From Euborellia annulipes (lineage: Eukaryota > Arthropoda > Insecta > Dermaptera > Anisolabididae): DNA of 64,000 nucleotides. Location of the stretch: the NCBI GenBank assembly GCA_023213315.1, contig JAKCPI010005085.1, forward strand, positions 1 through 64,000, given 5' to 3'. How positions within the stretch are numbered: the stretch's first letter is position 1; each line of letters opens with the position of its first letter. The notes beneath the pieces were generated by a model. It saw only the letters and a program-made list of their open reading frames with translations, ran no database searches and was not told the DNA's origin. This document shows positions 44,308 through 56,679 of the stretch, in pieces. The position numbers were made by a program, and so were the translations under genes.

Positions 44308-45412
44308 TAGTACTCTTCAGATATTATTAATTACCATCTCAAACACTGGACCTTTTTCATCTAATCTACAAAGGAAGTCATTTTGTTTAAAGAAGGGGAC
44401 TCAACACCACCTTCCATTCCCTCATTTTTTTGAAGCCCCCAATTTAAGTTAAATTTTATCAAGGAATATAAAAACCAAACAAGAATAGAATTTGAAAAAT
44501 TTCATAATTTAAGGCCATTGTCAAAATAAAAGAGGAGTGCATAAAGGTTTTATCTTTTTGCAAGTATTGTCTCTTTAGTTAATTGCTCCCAGGTGGAATT
44601 CTTCCTTTTCTCTTCTTTATATAGCTTTCATGAAGAAGAAACGCTCGATTGCAACTCTCTCTCTCTCTCTCTCTCTCCTTGATATAGATCCCGTTATTAT
44701 TATTATTGGTCGTCTAACGAAGACGTCGATTAACGCTATCGTTAACACCCGCCAAAGAAAAAACAGCCTAGAAGCTGGGTTAAGTTTTATTATTCTATAC
44801 GTTTTGAAACACGCAAATTTTTCTTGGAGGATAATAATAAAAAAAAAGAGAGAAAAAGAAAGATTCAAGAAAGAGAAGAAGAGGTTGCCAATAAAAAAAA
44901 ACAAGTGGTTTGAGAGATCTGAGTTCTATTTTCCTATAGGGAATAATAACCTTCTGACTAAAAATATTCCTTTTGACAATAAAAATCATTTCTAATATAA
45001 TGGCGTTTTCTCTTATGACTTTTTGAAATAAAAAAAGAGAAGAAGGAAACTTATTATTGTCCATATAATTGCAAAATTGGTCTTGGATTGGTTGAAAGAG
45101 TTATTGTATCGTAATATGCTATTTACCTCAGGCACGTAGCCAGAAATCAGGGGGACAATCATATTAAAAAAAAATGAAATCTTTGTTTTTTTTTTTTTTT
45201 TTTGGTATATTTAATAGTCTATCTTTTTCTTTCTGAATTCCGTATTTCGGGATGAGAATGCGATCAAGAGAAGGAGCAAGCCTGCCCATTGCACACCTTC
45301 AACACCTTCATGTTGATGTTTTGGCTAGAGGAAAGACTGGCTTAAAGGGAGAAATAATTATATTCGCAAATTATAGTACTATTTTATTGGTATTCTGTTG
45401 TTTTCTTCAGAA
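44308..45412. other. Intron with CT microsatellite
   Basis: A CT-repeat at 44654-44677. Purine-rich stretch 44840-44900. Open frames on both strands here follow the simple repeats and are not convincing. A GGCACGTAGCCAG hAT-like word lies at about 45131. Confidence 0.45.
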
Positions 45413-45570
45413 CTGACGCGTTGTGGTTAGTCTAATTTTCACGGGATTAATACTGAGATGAGTTTCAGTTTCCTTCCTCAGGAGAAGGCATCTCAAAGTT
45501 GCCATGAACTGAATTTTTTCTAATTAGCTTAACTGCTTATTCCCTCGGTTAATGGCCCCCTCCATGGTCT
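45413..45570 (-). mobile_element. SINE-C
   Basis: CTGACGCGTTGTGGTTAGTC, TTTCACGGGATTAATACTGA, CCTTCCTCAGGAGAAGGCAT and AGCTTAACTGCTTATTCCC. Aligns with 54220-54430, whose minus strand has a tRNA-like head. Confidence 0.55.
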
Positions 45571-46423
45571 GCTGTTAGTTACCGAATTATATTCTCTTTT
45601 AAATTTTTGATAACTTTTTGCCTATAAGAACGTCATTTCAGATTTTTCTTGGGGAGCAAAAACTACTCTACCTTTGAATTCTTATTCAGGAATATTAAAA
45701 TATTTTATTTTTAGTGCAAATTTCCCCGCTCAAATAATGTCAGAACACAGAATATGATTCCGTTTTCACCATCATCTGAACTAAATCTGTTAAAAATAAA
45801 ATCTCGGAAAGATTCAAAGAGAGTATTTTATTTATTAGACTACTAACAGCATGCATATACTTTGTCCAAGAAAGACTAATAATTGAGGAATATATAGTAT
45901 AAATTCAGTCCCGCAGATAGTGGTGGACAAGGGAAGTACCAGTGAATGTTTTGATCATGCTAATAATAAAGAATAAACTCTCTTGCCATAAAAGAGAAAA
46001 TAAATATAAACACACACACACAGATACAAAGTCAAGTCAGACAAGTGCAATGACATTACTGGCATTAAAATCTTGAGTGAAATTTTTTTTTACGCTGCCA
46101 CAAAGTTTTCCAGAATTATATGACTATACTGTATAGTTTTCTTAATTTTTATTAGTGTTTTTTTTTTTTTTTTTTTTGAACATATGGATTTAAAAATTTA
46201 AATATATTAGTGCTTATAGATTTTTCTTAATTTAATAATTACTCATATAAGAGAAAGTTTTGTTTGTTTTGTGACGGTGATCTAGTTTTTATTCCAAATA
46301 CTAAAATAATTAAAGTTATAAAAAAGTTTTATTCAAAATTGAATAATTTGAGCATTTTTTTTTTTTGAAATAATTTTCAAAGTTATTTATAATACTCCAT
46401 CGAGATATATAGTATAATAGTTC
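45571..46423. other. Intron, nothing clear
   Basis: A (CA)n run near 46010 and a T-run near 46160. No exon. Confidence 0.4.
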
Positions 46424-46560
46424 AGGTCATGTTTGTTTGCCGAAAGGTAGGCAACCAATATGACAGATTAATTCAGGACTCATCTAGCGCCTGCTTGGTC
46501 CGATCTAGAGGAACTATCGAGGAATCGGTCTATCTTCCAGTAAACAAATACGACCTGCAA
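46424..46560. mobile_element. Short TIR element (CCTGGAA-type relative)
   Basis: Inverted ends CAGGTCATGTTTGTTTGCCG and CAGTAAACAAATACGACCTG (approximate complements), with TAGGCAACC inside. Confidence 0.45.
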
Positions 46561-48202
46561 GTATAATTAAACTTACGCAAGAATTTCAAGCAGTGATGGG
46601 CAGGCTCATTTTGGATTTAAATATTAAATCTGATTTTGGATTTGAATTGAAATTCTTCCTGAAGATCTAGGATAGGAACTAATTCTTTTTCCAAAGAGAT
46701 TTAGTTGCTGGATTTAGAATTCTTAAAAAAACTTAATTAATATTGACGAGAACTGATCCTACAAGGATTTAAAAAAAGTTATAATGAAAGCAATTTGATA
46801 AAATAGGATTTAAAATCGGGTCCAGGATTTTTTTTTTTGAAAAGAATATGGGATTGTGTGAATAGTGATCTTGACGGATCGCGATCCTTTTTTAGAAAAA
46901 CCATCTCTGATTTCAAACACATCACTTTGAGGCTTGCAACAGTCATCATTATCTACCGCCGAAAGTGGTTTAACGCTAGGGAACACGCGATATTTGACTG
47001 AAACTATGATGGTGGAGGGGGAAGAGCCTCCCTCCACCCTTTTCTTTATTCCTTTCTGACAAATTCGCTCAAAAGGACACCGTTTAGAAAATATTATCTA
47101 TCCGTCCCTTGATACCTTAGATCTCAAACCTATCGACTCGTAATAAACATGGAAGGGACACTGTCTAAATAAATTTTTGAACTCAAATTTATAAATATTT
47201 CAGCATTTCAATAAAAATTTTGCTCTACTATTTGTATATTTAGAAAGTAAAATGGAAATTACAAAATTTTCCACACTACCTTTCGAATCTAGAATGATGA
47301 TTATCAATGTATGAATTTTCCAAACCATTTATTTATTTATATATTTTCCTTTGATCATTTCAAACATTTCAAATTTAATTGATATCAGCAGCCTATAAGG
47401 AAAGTGTGATTTTCGCTTTGATTAAAAAAGAGCAAAAGTTATATTGATATTTTAATTAATTCAAGCCACAAAGTGAAAAGAGTTTGAATTTTATTGCTCC
47501 ACACATACACATACTCATAAATACATTTCCTCCCTAATTAGAATTGAAAAAATGAAAAAAGAAAAAAATTGGAACGTAAAAATCATTTATTTATTAGTTA
47601 GAATTAGAAAACTTATTTACTTTTTTTTTATTTAATTGAAAAAAAAAAAAAAAATTTCTAATGAATCATTCGAATGCTCACTTGCTTATCACAAATGCAT
47701 ACGAGGGTGAAATTTCTGATTCATTGAGAAAATAAAAAAAAACAGCGATCATTTAATTAAATTCCAGAGAGAGTTCTATGATTAGACAATTTTTATTATA
47801 TCTCGATCTTTTCAAAAAATATTTACAATAAAATGTATGTATTGAAATTGAAATATTAAAAAATTTACAGGCTTTTAATAAAACTGAATTATTTTTATAA
47901 TTTTTTTCTCTTTCATAATCAAAGCGTTTTTTTTTTTAATTAATTTAAATAAATAGAGAGATTATTGACAAAACAAAATATTGTATATTTAGGATTTATG
48001 AATTATAAAATATAAGTTTTTTTAAGCTTAAAATTTTTTTATTATATTGCTCAACAGAGCCCCGGAACCTAAGGGCTCTCTCCCTTCCCCGCTTAAAAAG
48101 CCCGGACGCCTCAGAAGAAATAAAAATAATTTAATTTTTTTTGTTATCGAAAAAACTAAAAACATTTAAGCATTGCTTAGGTTGTTGTTCTTTCTTCTTG
48201 TC
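46561..48202. other. Intron, nothing clear
   Basis: A GGATCGCGATCC palindrome near 46876 hints at a further GATCC-rich remnant. Very AT-rich from 47150 to 48050. No exon. Confidence 0.4.
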
Positions 48203-48605
48203 CAGGGATGGCCAAAATCCTTTAAAAGGATTAGCGATCCGATCCGCGGATCCAGGCTGTCCGGACGAATCGATGTGGATCGGTAATCCGATCCGATATA
48301 GAAAAAGTGTCGCTGTTTTGATCCAGATTTCGGACCCGGACTTTTACGCGTTTGGATGAAAAAAAAGACATAGGCCCTACATATTTATTAAAAAGTAAAA
48401 AATTTTAAAGAATTGGCAATCCTTTGAAAGGGATCACAAAAATCCAGGAATGCTAATCCTTCATAAAGCAATTTAGCAATCTGATTCTATGATGAGAGCA
48501 AAAATTATTTCGACCCAGATCCAAGATCCTCCCTAAAAATCCAGATCCGAAAATCCTAGATCGGATCAGATTTTAGGATTTAAATCCAAAAGAATGCCCA
48601 TTCTT
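48203..48605. repeat. GATCC-rich repeat, copy 2
   Basis: CAGGGATGGCCAAAATCC, AAAAGGATTAGCGATCCGAT, GGCAATCCTTTGAAAGGGAT and GATCGGATCAGATTTTAGG. Homologous along its length to 11374-11775. Confidence 0.6.
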
Positions 48606-48971
48606 GTTCTTGCCAAACCCGGCGGCTATTGTAGCTGTTAATTTATTGTTGTTTTTGGTTGATATTGGACAACAATACCAGAATTTTTGGCCTTCGTAAA
48701 ATTTATCTATAATTTTCTTCTTGTCTTTCTAATTTCTAATTGCCATATGATAAAAACATTGGTTACTGTGCCCATACCTAATCATATTTACGTACATATT
48801 TATGTACAATTAACGATAAGCTTATTAGTTCTCAAAATCAATCCTACCAGTGCTACAAGAGACTGCCTGCATGTAGGCGCACTTGCATATTAGGGTATAT
48901 CCAAATAAATAATAAACGCACTGGATTTAGAATTGTCTGATTAAATGTTGATTTGAAGGGGACTCGGAGAA
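48606..48971. other. Intron, nothing clear
   Basis: No feature found. Confidence 0.4.
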
Positions 48972-49058
48972 ATAAAATCATCGGACTGCCTGGGATCCGA
49001 ACCCTCGACCCTTGATATACAAGGCAGGCGCGCTACCAACTAAGCCAAGCCTGAGAGC
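48972..49058 (-). mobile_element. SINE-A tRNA-like head
   Basis: ATCATCGGACTGCCTGGGAT, CCGAACCCTCGACCC and GCGCGCTACCAACTAAGCCA. Head only, no body. Confidence 0.55.
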
Positions 49059-50175
49059 ATTTTGCTATCTTTTGGAGATGAAATTTATTTTAATAATAAA
49101 TAATATAAGACCTGTTGAATCACCTCCATATTTATTAACATGTAGGGTCCTAGTAACCAAACGAGGATTTGATGTAGGCATCTCTCGGTACGTTTAATAT
49201 TTACCGTTTAAAAGTTGTCTTTAATTTGAGTGAGATTTTGGAACAATACTAGTCTTGTTTGAAAAAGATAGATATATACAAATATAAGTGAAAGATTCTC
49301 AGGTTTATTATTTTTGCTGTCGTCATCTTCTCTTATTATTCAATTTAATTTGTTCTTGTTTTCTATTTTCCCATAATTTCATTCTTTCTTTTTAATAAAA
49401 AAAAAAAATATTTTTCTCCATTTCTATTAAAATTACATGTAATACAAAAACTTTCAAGATCATAACAAAAATAAGTAACTGAGTTGTAAAACTTTCACAC
49501 AGTTTAAATTATTCCCGTACCAAAAGCTTAGCTCTTTTCTTTTAAGAAAATGAGCTAAATATTTGACGACGATTGGCGGAAAGGATTTAAAAACTTTTTT
49601 TTTCTTATAGTAGAATACTAAAAAGTAAAAGTATTGAATGTTTTTTTTTTCTATCTATTGGATGCATTGTAGATTCAATTTTTATCTAAAATTTAATTAC
49701 ATTTATTCAAATGAAATGAAATCTCTCCCAAACCAAGTATCAATAGAATTATTTATAAAGAATTGCTCTTTATCACTTTATTATTAAATTTTTATCAATA
49801 AATTAAAATTGAAAAATGAATAATTTCAATTAATTTGAATTAGGGTAAATAAAATAATCGCTCGCTCTCTCTCCCTCTCTATTGGGAGAATCTAAATTAA
49901 ATTGATTTAATATTTAGATATGAAAATAAAAAATTAATTGATTCTACCTGGGGATATCCAATTTATTATATAACATTCTATTTCAATTTATTTTATATTT
50001 AATTAAATATTAGCTAGTAAATAGCATTAGTATATAAACAGACAACAAACAAAGTATTTAGAAAGTAGCTATACAATGATCTCTAAAATTCTTTATAGCC
50101 AGTTAATACATATATAAGTTATAAAAGACGTTTGTTTTCTTTTAATTTTATAAATTTCTCATTGATACACATGTA
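49059..50175. other. Intron, nothing clear
   Basis: AT-rich; CT-repeat near 49862. No exon. Confidence 0.4.
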
Positions 50176-50359
50176 CAGTTGGTGCCACAAGTGCCTGCTG
50201 TGCTCAAAAGTGGAGCCTTGAGCTTAGGCAACCAAAATTCTTAGTCGTCGAAAGTATAAAAGTAACTAACTTTCATTAAAAAAATATTTTGTATTTATTT
50301 TAAAAATATTGGTGGACTTAGCTCAAGGCTCCACCCTGGAACATTTGTGGCGCTAACTG
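50176..50359. mobile_element. TIR element Y, copy 4
   Basis: CAGTTGGTGCCACAAGTGCC at the left, ...GTGGCGCTAACTG at the right, TA at 50174-50175 and 50360-50361. GTGGAGCCTTGAGCTTAGG faces AGCTCAAGGCTCCACC. Confidence 0.75.
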
Positions 50360-50361
50360 TA

Positions 50362-50572
50362 CAGTGTGGGGCAAAATATTAAGTCCCACCCATGAGTTTT
50401 CTACTTGTGATTATTTCATTGTTTTTATTAAAGAAAATGAAAATCTTTTAGGAAATTTTCTAGGTTTGAACTATGAAAGTTTTCATTAAAAAATATGTAA
50501 TATTTTTTTTTAAACAATGAAATAATCACACGTAGAAAATGCATGGGTGGGACTTAATATTGTCCCTCACTG
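50362..50572. mobile_element. Mariner-like miniature element
   Basis: Ends CAGTGTGGGGCAAAATATTA and TAATATTGTCCCTCACTG, followed inside by AGTCCCACCCATG and CATGGGTGGGACT. Flanked by TA (50360-50361, 50573-50574). The left TA is shared with element Y. Confidence 0.75.
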
Positions 50573-50574
50573 TA

Positions 50575-50933
50575 CATAAAACAAACAGTAACATAAATTA
50601 GTCCTGTTATATATAAAACAATTATTCACTTCTATTATTATTCACAGGGTTGAGAAACATATTTACAAAATATATTCTCATAGGGAGAGGGGGTATGGGG
50701 TTTTCAGCCCCTCCCCTCATCCGAAAATGGTTTCATTTTCAAAATTATAAAATTTTGTGTCCATTAGTTACCTCAACGTTGTTCGCTCTTTAAATGAATG
50801 TCATTGAAAAAAATTATAATTCCCTCCATTTCCCAAAATCTTACCCCCCCCCCCCTAAAATTCTCTTGTTCCTGAAGGGTTTCCTATTCTCAGAGCTTTA
50901 CGTTGCCTAACTATAACGATCTCTGTTCCTCCG
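50575..50933. other. Intron, nothing clear
   Basis: C-run near 50845. No exon. Confidence 0.4.
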
Positions 50934-51332
50934 CTGCACGAAAGTGGAATCTTGAGTATTGACCATTGACAACTAAAGTACAATCTGTATCAGCCAAAAG
51001 TATCCACTCTAGCAGTGCACTCTATCGGTGAGAGAAAACAACTCTAAATCATACAAAGACCAAGTGCATTTAAACTTTGAAACCCCCACACATTGCTCAT
51101 ACAAATAAAATTTTTCAAATATCTAAACAATCAATCTCATCAAAAATCATTTAAAAAAATATATTAATATCATCACACTAATCACGTCTCTAAGCTCTCT
51201 AGGAAGGGCTCGAATCAAATCTCTAGCCAATGGATACTTTTGGTTGATACAGATAATAGCTTGAAATAATTTATTTTAAAAAATATTGCTTTGGTTGATT
51301 CTCGAGCACATCAGGCACTTAGGGCGCCGAAT
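50934..51332. mobile_element. Degraded element Y split by another TIR element
   Basis: AAAGTGGAATCTTGAG at the left and CTCGAGCACATCAGGCACTT at the right are Y-type ends. Between them (50986-51252) lies an element with inverted ends CTGTATCAGCCAAAAGTATC and GATACTTTTGGTTGATACAG. Confidence 0.5.
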
Positions 51333-51443
51333 TTTTTCAAATAATGAATGTTTCTCTACGTTAATCTAAAGCTGAAAATCTCGTCCAGATACTTGTATGC
51401 AAAAATTAGATCAGAAATCTATTAGACCTATCTAAATATTACT

Positions 51444-51695
51444 TTTTTTTTTTTTATAAAAAACATTCACACTTTTTCTCATCCACTCACTCTCACACAC
51501 ACATTCACACAGTCTTTCGGCAACTCAGGCCATATAAGACTTTACGATATCCGTTATTAATAAATATACAATATGGGGTCCAGGCATTTTATTTAGCCAT
51601 TTGGTATCAATTGGCTTAAATAAAATCATCGGACTGTGGGGTCCGAACCCGGACGTTTGGTATATGAGGTTACAGCAACCACCAGCCCCGAGGGC
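51444..51695 (-). mobile_element. SINE-A
   Basis: T-run, CATTCACAC, CTTTCGGCAACTCAGGCC, head GGGGTCCGAACCCGGACG. Flanked by the 14-bp duplication ATCTAAATATTACT (51430-51443 and 51696-51709). It has several one-base deletions, so it is an older copy. Confidence 0.85.
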
Positions 51696-51709
51696 ATCTA
51701 AATATTACT

Positions 51710-51999
51710 AATTAGAGAACAAAATAATATACTCGAAATTAGGTTATAGTAAAAAGGACTAACTTGACATTAACTTAATAAATATAATATAATTCATTTA
51801 ACATAGAACCCGAAGAAAGTCATTCATTCCTGACCTCGATTTTTGCGAGTCATATCTAAGTCAAGATAGATCTAATAATAAATTTTTCACAATTCATCTT
51901 TAATAATAATATTCATTCATTTTCTAAATTAGAGAAAGGGAATGAAATATTTTTTTTTTTTTTAAATAAAATTCAATTTTTGATTGTAGATCCATTTGA
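51710..51999. other. Intron, nothing clear
   Basis: No feature. Confidence 0.35.
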
Positions 52000-52385
52000 C
52001 AGGTATTATATTTTTAGACAGGCATATACATGACACCTACCAGAGGACAATATGTGGACACGTGGGCAAGACCAGGTATCTGATATTTATATACAGTCAA
52101 GTTCGGAGGGACAAGAGGTTGTTTGGGATGGAAGTTGAACGAGTTGTAGCCGGTTGATGATGACGGTGTCTGTCGGTTGCTAGCCAATGTTGAGAGTTGA
52201 AGTTGGAAACGAAAGGTGCATACACAGGGAATGGAGATGTGCCGTGTGGCGTTCATTGAACCCAGTCAGGCGGACGGATGGACGGACGGACAAACCAGGC
52301 AGCCCAATCCACACACGCATACACATATACACATGCATAGAGAGAGAGACGTGTGTTTGCACCAGTCGACCCAGTCAGGAATTTT
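52000..52385. other. Less AT-rich unique block
   Basis: Composition shifts to a mixed one with GGACGGATGGACGGACGGAC (about 52264-52283), CA-repeats and GA-repeats. Several frames are open for 60-90 codons on both strands without resemblance to a protein family. May be a regulatory element or an untranslated exon; no splice signals decide. Confidence 0.3.
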
Positions 52386-52472
52386 CCTTCTTTTTTTTGG
52401 TTAGTTGTAAAATTTCAAGATTTATATACCTTTCATATAAGCAAAAAACAACTTACTATTGATATGGAATTA

Positions 52473-53068
52473 AAAAATCTGGTGGGACTGGTCGCACAGC
52501 ACTCAATTTTCTCTCGAAAGTTGTCACACCAGATTTTTCGTGTCGACATATATTTAGTTTCCGCCGATATATTAGAATTCAAGATGTAAAATTTATAAGT
52601 ATGGGTATAAGTATTATAAGTATAAGTATATTTCTCCTTTCTTTCCTATGAAGAACAAGAATAAAGTGGTCTTCAGAAGATTTCAATGCCAAAATGAGAA
52701 TAGGCATTTTAAAGAGCATCTAAAAAATAATTGATTTTTGAATTTTAAACAAAATCCTTGGAGCGAATTTTGAGAAAATAAAAAAAACTGAAAAATTACA
52801 TCAGTAAATTACTAGTACTCTTTGGCCGATTTTGTTCAAAAGCTTCGTGTCACGTCCCAGGAGGGTTCCTAGCTTAAATATAAAATTTCAACCTCCTAAC
52901 TCTTTTCGTTCTTGAGATATTTTGTTCACAAACAGAACATGTCGCGAAAACCATTTTTTGGATTCAGGGAACCTCAAAACGTGTATCTCGACATCGAATT
53001 TTTGACATGAATCCAATACTTTCTCTCTCTATATATTAACATATAATGAGGTAAGAGAAAGTAAAAAA
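52473..53068 (-). mobile_element. DH element, minus orientation, nearly full length
   Basis: Starts with the terminal hairpin (shortened), then GTGTCGACATATATTTAGTT, AGAACAAGAATAAAGTGGTC, ATATAAAATTTCAACCTCC and AACGTGTATCTCGACATC, and ends GAGGTAAGAGAAAGTAAAAA. The GT-repeat is lost. Confidence 0.7.
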
Positions 53069-53974
53069 GTTAGGAAGCTTTAAGTTTACATAAGAATATT
53101 ACTAAAGACTTCGGCATCTTAGGCCATTTTGACTTTTATCATATTAATTTATTACAATACAAAGGTATTAAATTTTTTTTTTTTTGCTGGATAACTTTTT
53201 TTCATCTATTAAAATATAAATAAAGTATTTGAGATATCAAATATCATTTACGTTAATTTATTCAGAATCAGCATAAAATTTTGCATGGAATTTATATATC
53301 ATGTTATTATCAATAGAGCTAATTAATTAGAAAATGAACGGAATTCGATAAAAAAATTTCTAATTGCATAGCACAAGTAAATTCAAAAATTAGAAATATA
53401 TTCTAAATTACTTCAAAATGAATTAAGCTTATTTTATTAAATGAATAAAGTACACATGATGAAAAACACTATGAGAAGTATTCCAGTTTATAACAAATTT
53501 CTTTTTTTTTTTGTTTTCCAAACTCTTATGAAATTAAGGAAAAGTAAAGTGCAAAATGCGTATTTCGAAATGGGATAGTAACCAACATAGGGCGGGGTAG
53601 TAAAACAGTTCCAAGCGTAATTAATTAGTCGCGAACAAATTTTTTTCCCTATATATTTTAGTTCAAGGAAAACTTCCTATCCAGCAGTTTTTTCACTAAC
53701 TAGGAAGTTAATATAGTGTTAATTAAATTTAAAAAAGGTTTCCAACCCTTATATTTATAAAGTTTGGTAATTTGAGAACTACAAACTAAAAGACCTTTTT
53801 TATTAAACATATATATTAGTAGGCCTACGCACTTCATCCCCTATCTGTTATGTATTTTGTTACTTACACGATAATTCGTCCATAGTTTCTAGAGATAATT
53901 TTCTTACAAAAATAATTTATTTAATTTAGGTTCAGAAACTAATTTAATTTCTCTTAACGATAAAATTTATTTAC
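53069..53974. other. Intron, nothing clear
   Basis: AT-rich; no exon. Confidence 0.4.
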
Positions 53975-54215
53975 CCTTGACCTGTGGCTAAGAGGTAGAG
54001 CATTAGCTTCTTGTGGCAGAAGTCGAGGGTTCTCATCCCGAATCGCTTCACATGCTGAAAAAGACAAATTTAAAAAAAAATCATTTAAATTATATTCCCT
54101 TCTAATTAATTTAAACAACGATGTGTAAATAATAAAAGACTCCTTTTTCTTATTTATAAAAGTCATTTCGGCATCAGAGGCCATTGGAGTCGTCTACATA
54201 TTATTTATATCTGTC
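53975..54215 (+). mobile_element. tRNA-derived SINE with SINE-B-like tail
   Basis: The head CTGTGGCTAAGAGGTAGAGC ... GAGGGTTCTCATCCCG has recognisable box A and box B. Downstream, TCATTTCGGCATCAGAGGCC resembles SINE-B body in the opposite sense. Possibly two fragments side by side. Confidence 0.45.
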
Positions 54216-54219
54216 ATTA

Positions 54220-54430
54220 GTGTCAGCCCTGACACGTTGTGGTTACTCTGAAGAGTAGTAACTTTCACGGGAATGATACTGAGGTGGGTTCCCGTTTCCT
54301 TCCTCAGGAGGAGGCATCTCAAATAGAGTTGAATAATTTATTGCCATGAGGTGGATTTGAACTCGAGTCTTCAACTCAGGATTATAAGCTTAACTGCTTT
54401 ATCTCCTCGTCTAATCGCCTCTTCTCCGTC
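54220..54430 (-). mobile_element. SINE-C with head
   Basis: On the minus strand GATTAGACGAGGAGATAAAG, CAGTTAAGC ... GAGTTCAAATCCACC forms a tRNA-like head with box B GTTCAAATCC. The rest aligns with 45413-45570. Confidence 0.6.
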
Positions 54431-55919
54431 TACATATTATGTAAAGCCTTTTTTAAGGGTTTTCTAGTCCCCCCCATGTCACAGTTAGTCAACATAGAAC
54501 TACCCCCTCCCCCCAGAATAATAATAAATAAATTATACAAACTTTTTATCATTTCACCTTTTTTTTTTCAAAAATTTTTATAAATTCAACTTTGAATTGG
54601 TATGTATTTAGAGAAAGTCCCGGGTCCCCCATACCACAATTAGTAACGTTTTGTCCATCCCCCCCCCCCTAACGCGTTTCGTAATATGTGGACGACTCCA
54701 TTTCGCTTTTATAAATTTATTTATTATTTGCATTATACAGTATGTTTTTCGTGGGCCACCTACCCCGATTTTCAGCACCACTTGGCGTTGCTTAACATCA
54801 TTGATCTTGGTAGCTTTTGTTCTTTCTTCTTACCAGGCCCGCCGGAATACAAAAGATTTAAGAAAATTTTTTTTTTTTTTTTTAAATTTTTATCTGGCAG
54901 TATTTGCATTCACATAGATCCAGTTAAATATAGAAAGAAATTTTAATAAAAAACTGGTCTTTAAAATTGATGGATTAATGGGAAGGTAATTGACAGGAAA
55001 TGGATTTAATGAGTTCTATCTCTCTCTCTCTCTACAACTCGAAAGATATCTTAGCCAGCTCTCTTATTCTGTATTTAATACTTAGGAAATTAGTGCCCAT
55101 TTTTGACAAGTTCTATATATTTTTTGTTTTTAAACTTATCTTTCGTGTCCGGATTTGTTTAGTATATAAGTGACTTCATCACTCAATTCGAATTCCTCTA
55201 CTCTCTCAACTTCCTTTTTGAGAGCCCTTCTTCATTCTTTTGCACACAACAAACAAAGGTCAATGGCGTTTGTATTTCGTGACCAAATTAAAACCGCCTA
55301 AAATCTAATCTCGCCTGTCTAAATGTTAATTCTGAATATCGTCTTCACGTTTTTATTTTATCTTTACGATTTTAGTTCATTTCCTCATTCGACACACATT
55401 TACCCCTCAAATATCATAATCAGGATTTTTTTTTTAGTTTTGAAATAAATTTTTTTACAAATTTGTAAACCATCAATACAGTATATAAAAGTATTCAAAC
55501 ATAAGCTTTTGTAAGCGACAAGGGAAAAATATGAAATCTCATATGCGATAATATATGAAAGGTTACCAATATTATAACCATGGAAATGAAGAAAGATCGA
55601 AGAGTTATGTATCGTTTTAATAAAATTGAATTGTATATTAATCATAGAACGAGAGCTCAGAATCGAGACGGAGGTGTTAATTCTTAAAAATATATGATTG
55701 AAAAAACTTTATAAATAAAAATTTAGATACCACCCTTTTGTCAAAATTTGGAAATATATGACAATTATAGACTGGCAACAAAATAATCATAGAGGCATTT
55801 TGGTTGCCTATTACAGGGGGCATCCATAGTCAGTTCTCTCTCGCTCCATCTGAATACAATAAAATTTATATTTCTTTTATTGAAAAAAAATTAAATGTTT
55901 TCCGTTTTTATAAAATAAA
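54431..55919. other. Intron, nothing clear
   Basis: C-runs near 54470 and 54660. A TATA-like AGTATATAAG at about 55161 precedes a pyrimidine-rich stretch, without a following open frame of note. No exon. Confidence 0.4.
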
Positions 55920-56115
55920 ATTGTCTGTCAGTTTGAGAATAAGTAAACTTTACTGATGTACATTTTTAGTTTTTTCCACTTTTCTCAAAATTCGCTTTAA
56001 AGATTTCTTCCAAATCAAATATTTCCTATTTGTGGTATACAGAACAAAGAACATTTGATCTCGTCTTTGGGAGACTACTAGTACTTTACTGGTGAACTTT
56101 TTTAGTTTTTCCAAT
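55920..56115 (+). mobile_element. DH element fragments
   Basis: AAACTTTACTGATGTACATT, TCTCAAAATTCGCTTTAAAG, then a second CTAGTACTTTACTGGTGAAC stretch: two partial copies of the same DH segment. Confidence 0.5.
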
Positions 56116-56198
56116 TTTATCAAAATAATAAACTACCGAGCTCCAGCTCGTTCATCCCTGAACTTGTAAAAAATATAAACAAGTAAAAAGGTCATTAA

Positions 56199-56580
56199 GG
56201 TGCGCGTCTCGGGGTGCTAATTTTGGGAGGTTCCAGCGGCCACAATTTTGAAGCTATCGACCTCAAATTTTTTTAAAATTAAAGCTATTTAAATTATCTA
56301 CAACTTATAGAAGCCCTTTTTTTGATTTTGGAAAAAATTAATTTTTTTTTTTAGATTAATCGCATTAAATAAAAGATATTTTTAAAAAATTCGCTCTATA
56401 TCTTATAGATAATTAAATTAGTAATCATTAAGTTAAAAAATAATTTTTTACCCTTAATTAATTAGCTGGAATCTTTAAAATAAAATGGAATAAATCCCTT
56501 GTCTTTCTATGGGAAAAACTAACGCCATCTCTTGCCGCCTAGAGTAACTCGGTAGTGAATCGCTTTTCGAGACGCGCACC
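56199..56580. mobile_element. TTAA-flanked miniature element
   Basis: Ends GGTGCGCGTCTCG and CGAGACGCGCACC, flanked by TTAA (56195-56198 and 56581-56584). It is 382 bp and noncoding. A TTAA target with GG-starting ends fits Kolobok-like better than piggyBac elements, but ends alone do not settle it. Confidence 0.7.
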
Positions 56581-56679
56581 TTAACATAGAATTTTGCTAA
56601 ATTTAAAATATAATCACCCATTCCAAAAAATTAGTTTTCAAAACCTATTCATTTAAATTTGGTATTAATAAGTCCAACT

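Noticed and set aside
44617..45064. Open frames of 89-121 codons on both strands
   Set aside because: They follow the CT-repeat and A/T runs; composition is lysine- or phenylalanine-rich by base bias only, and no splice sites frame them.
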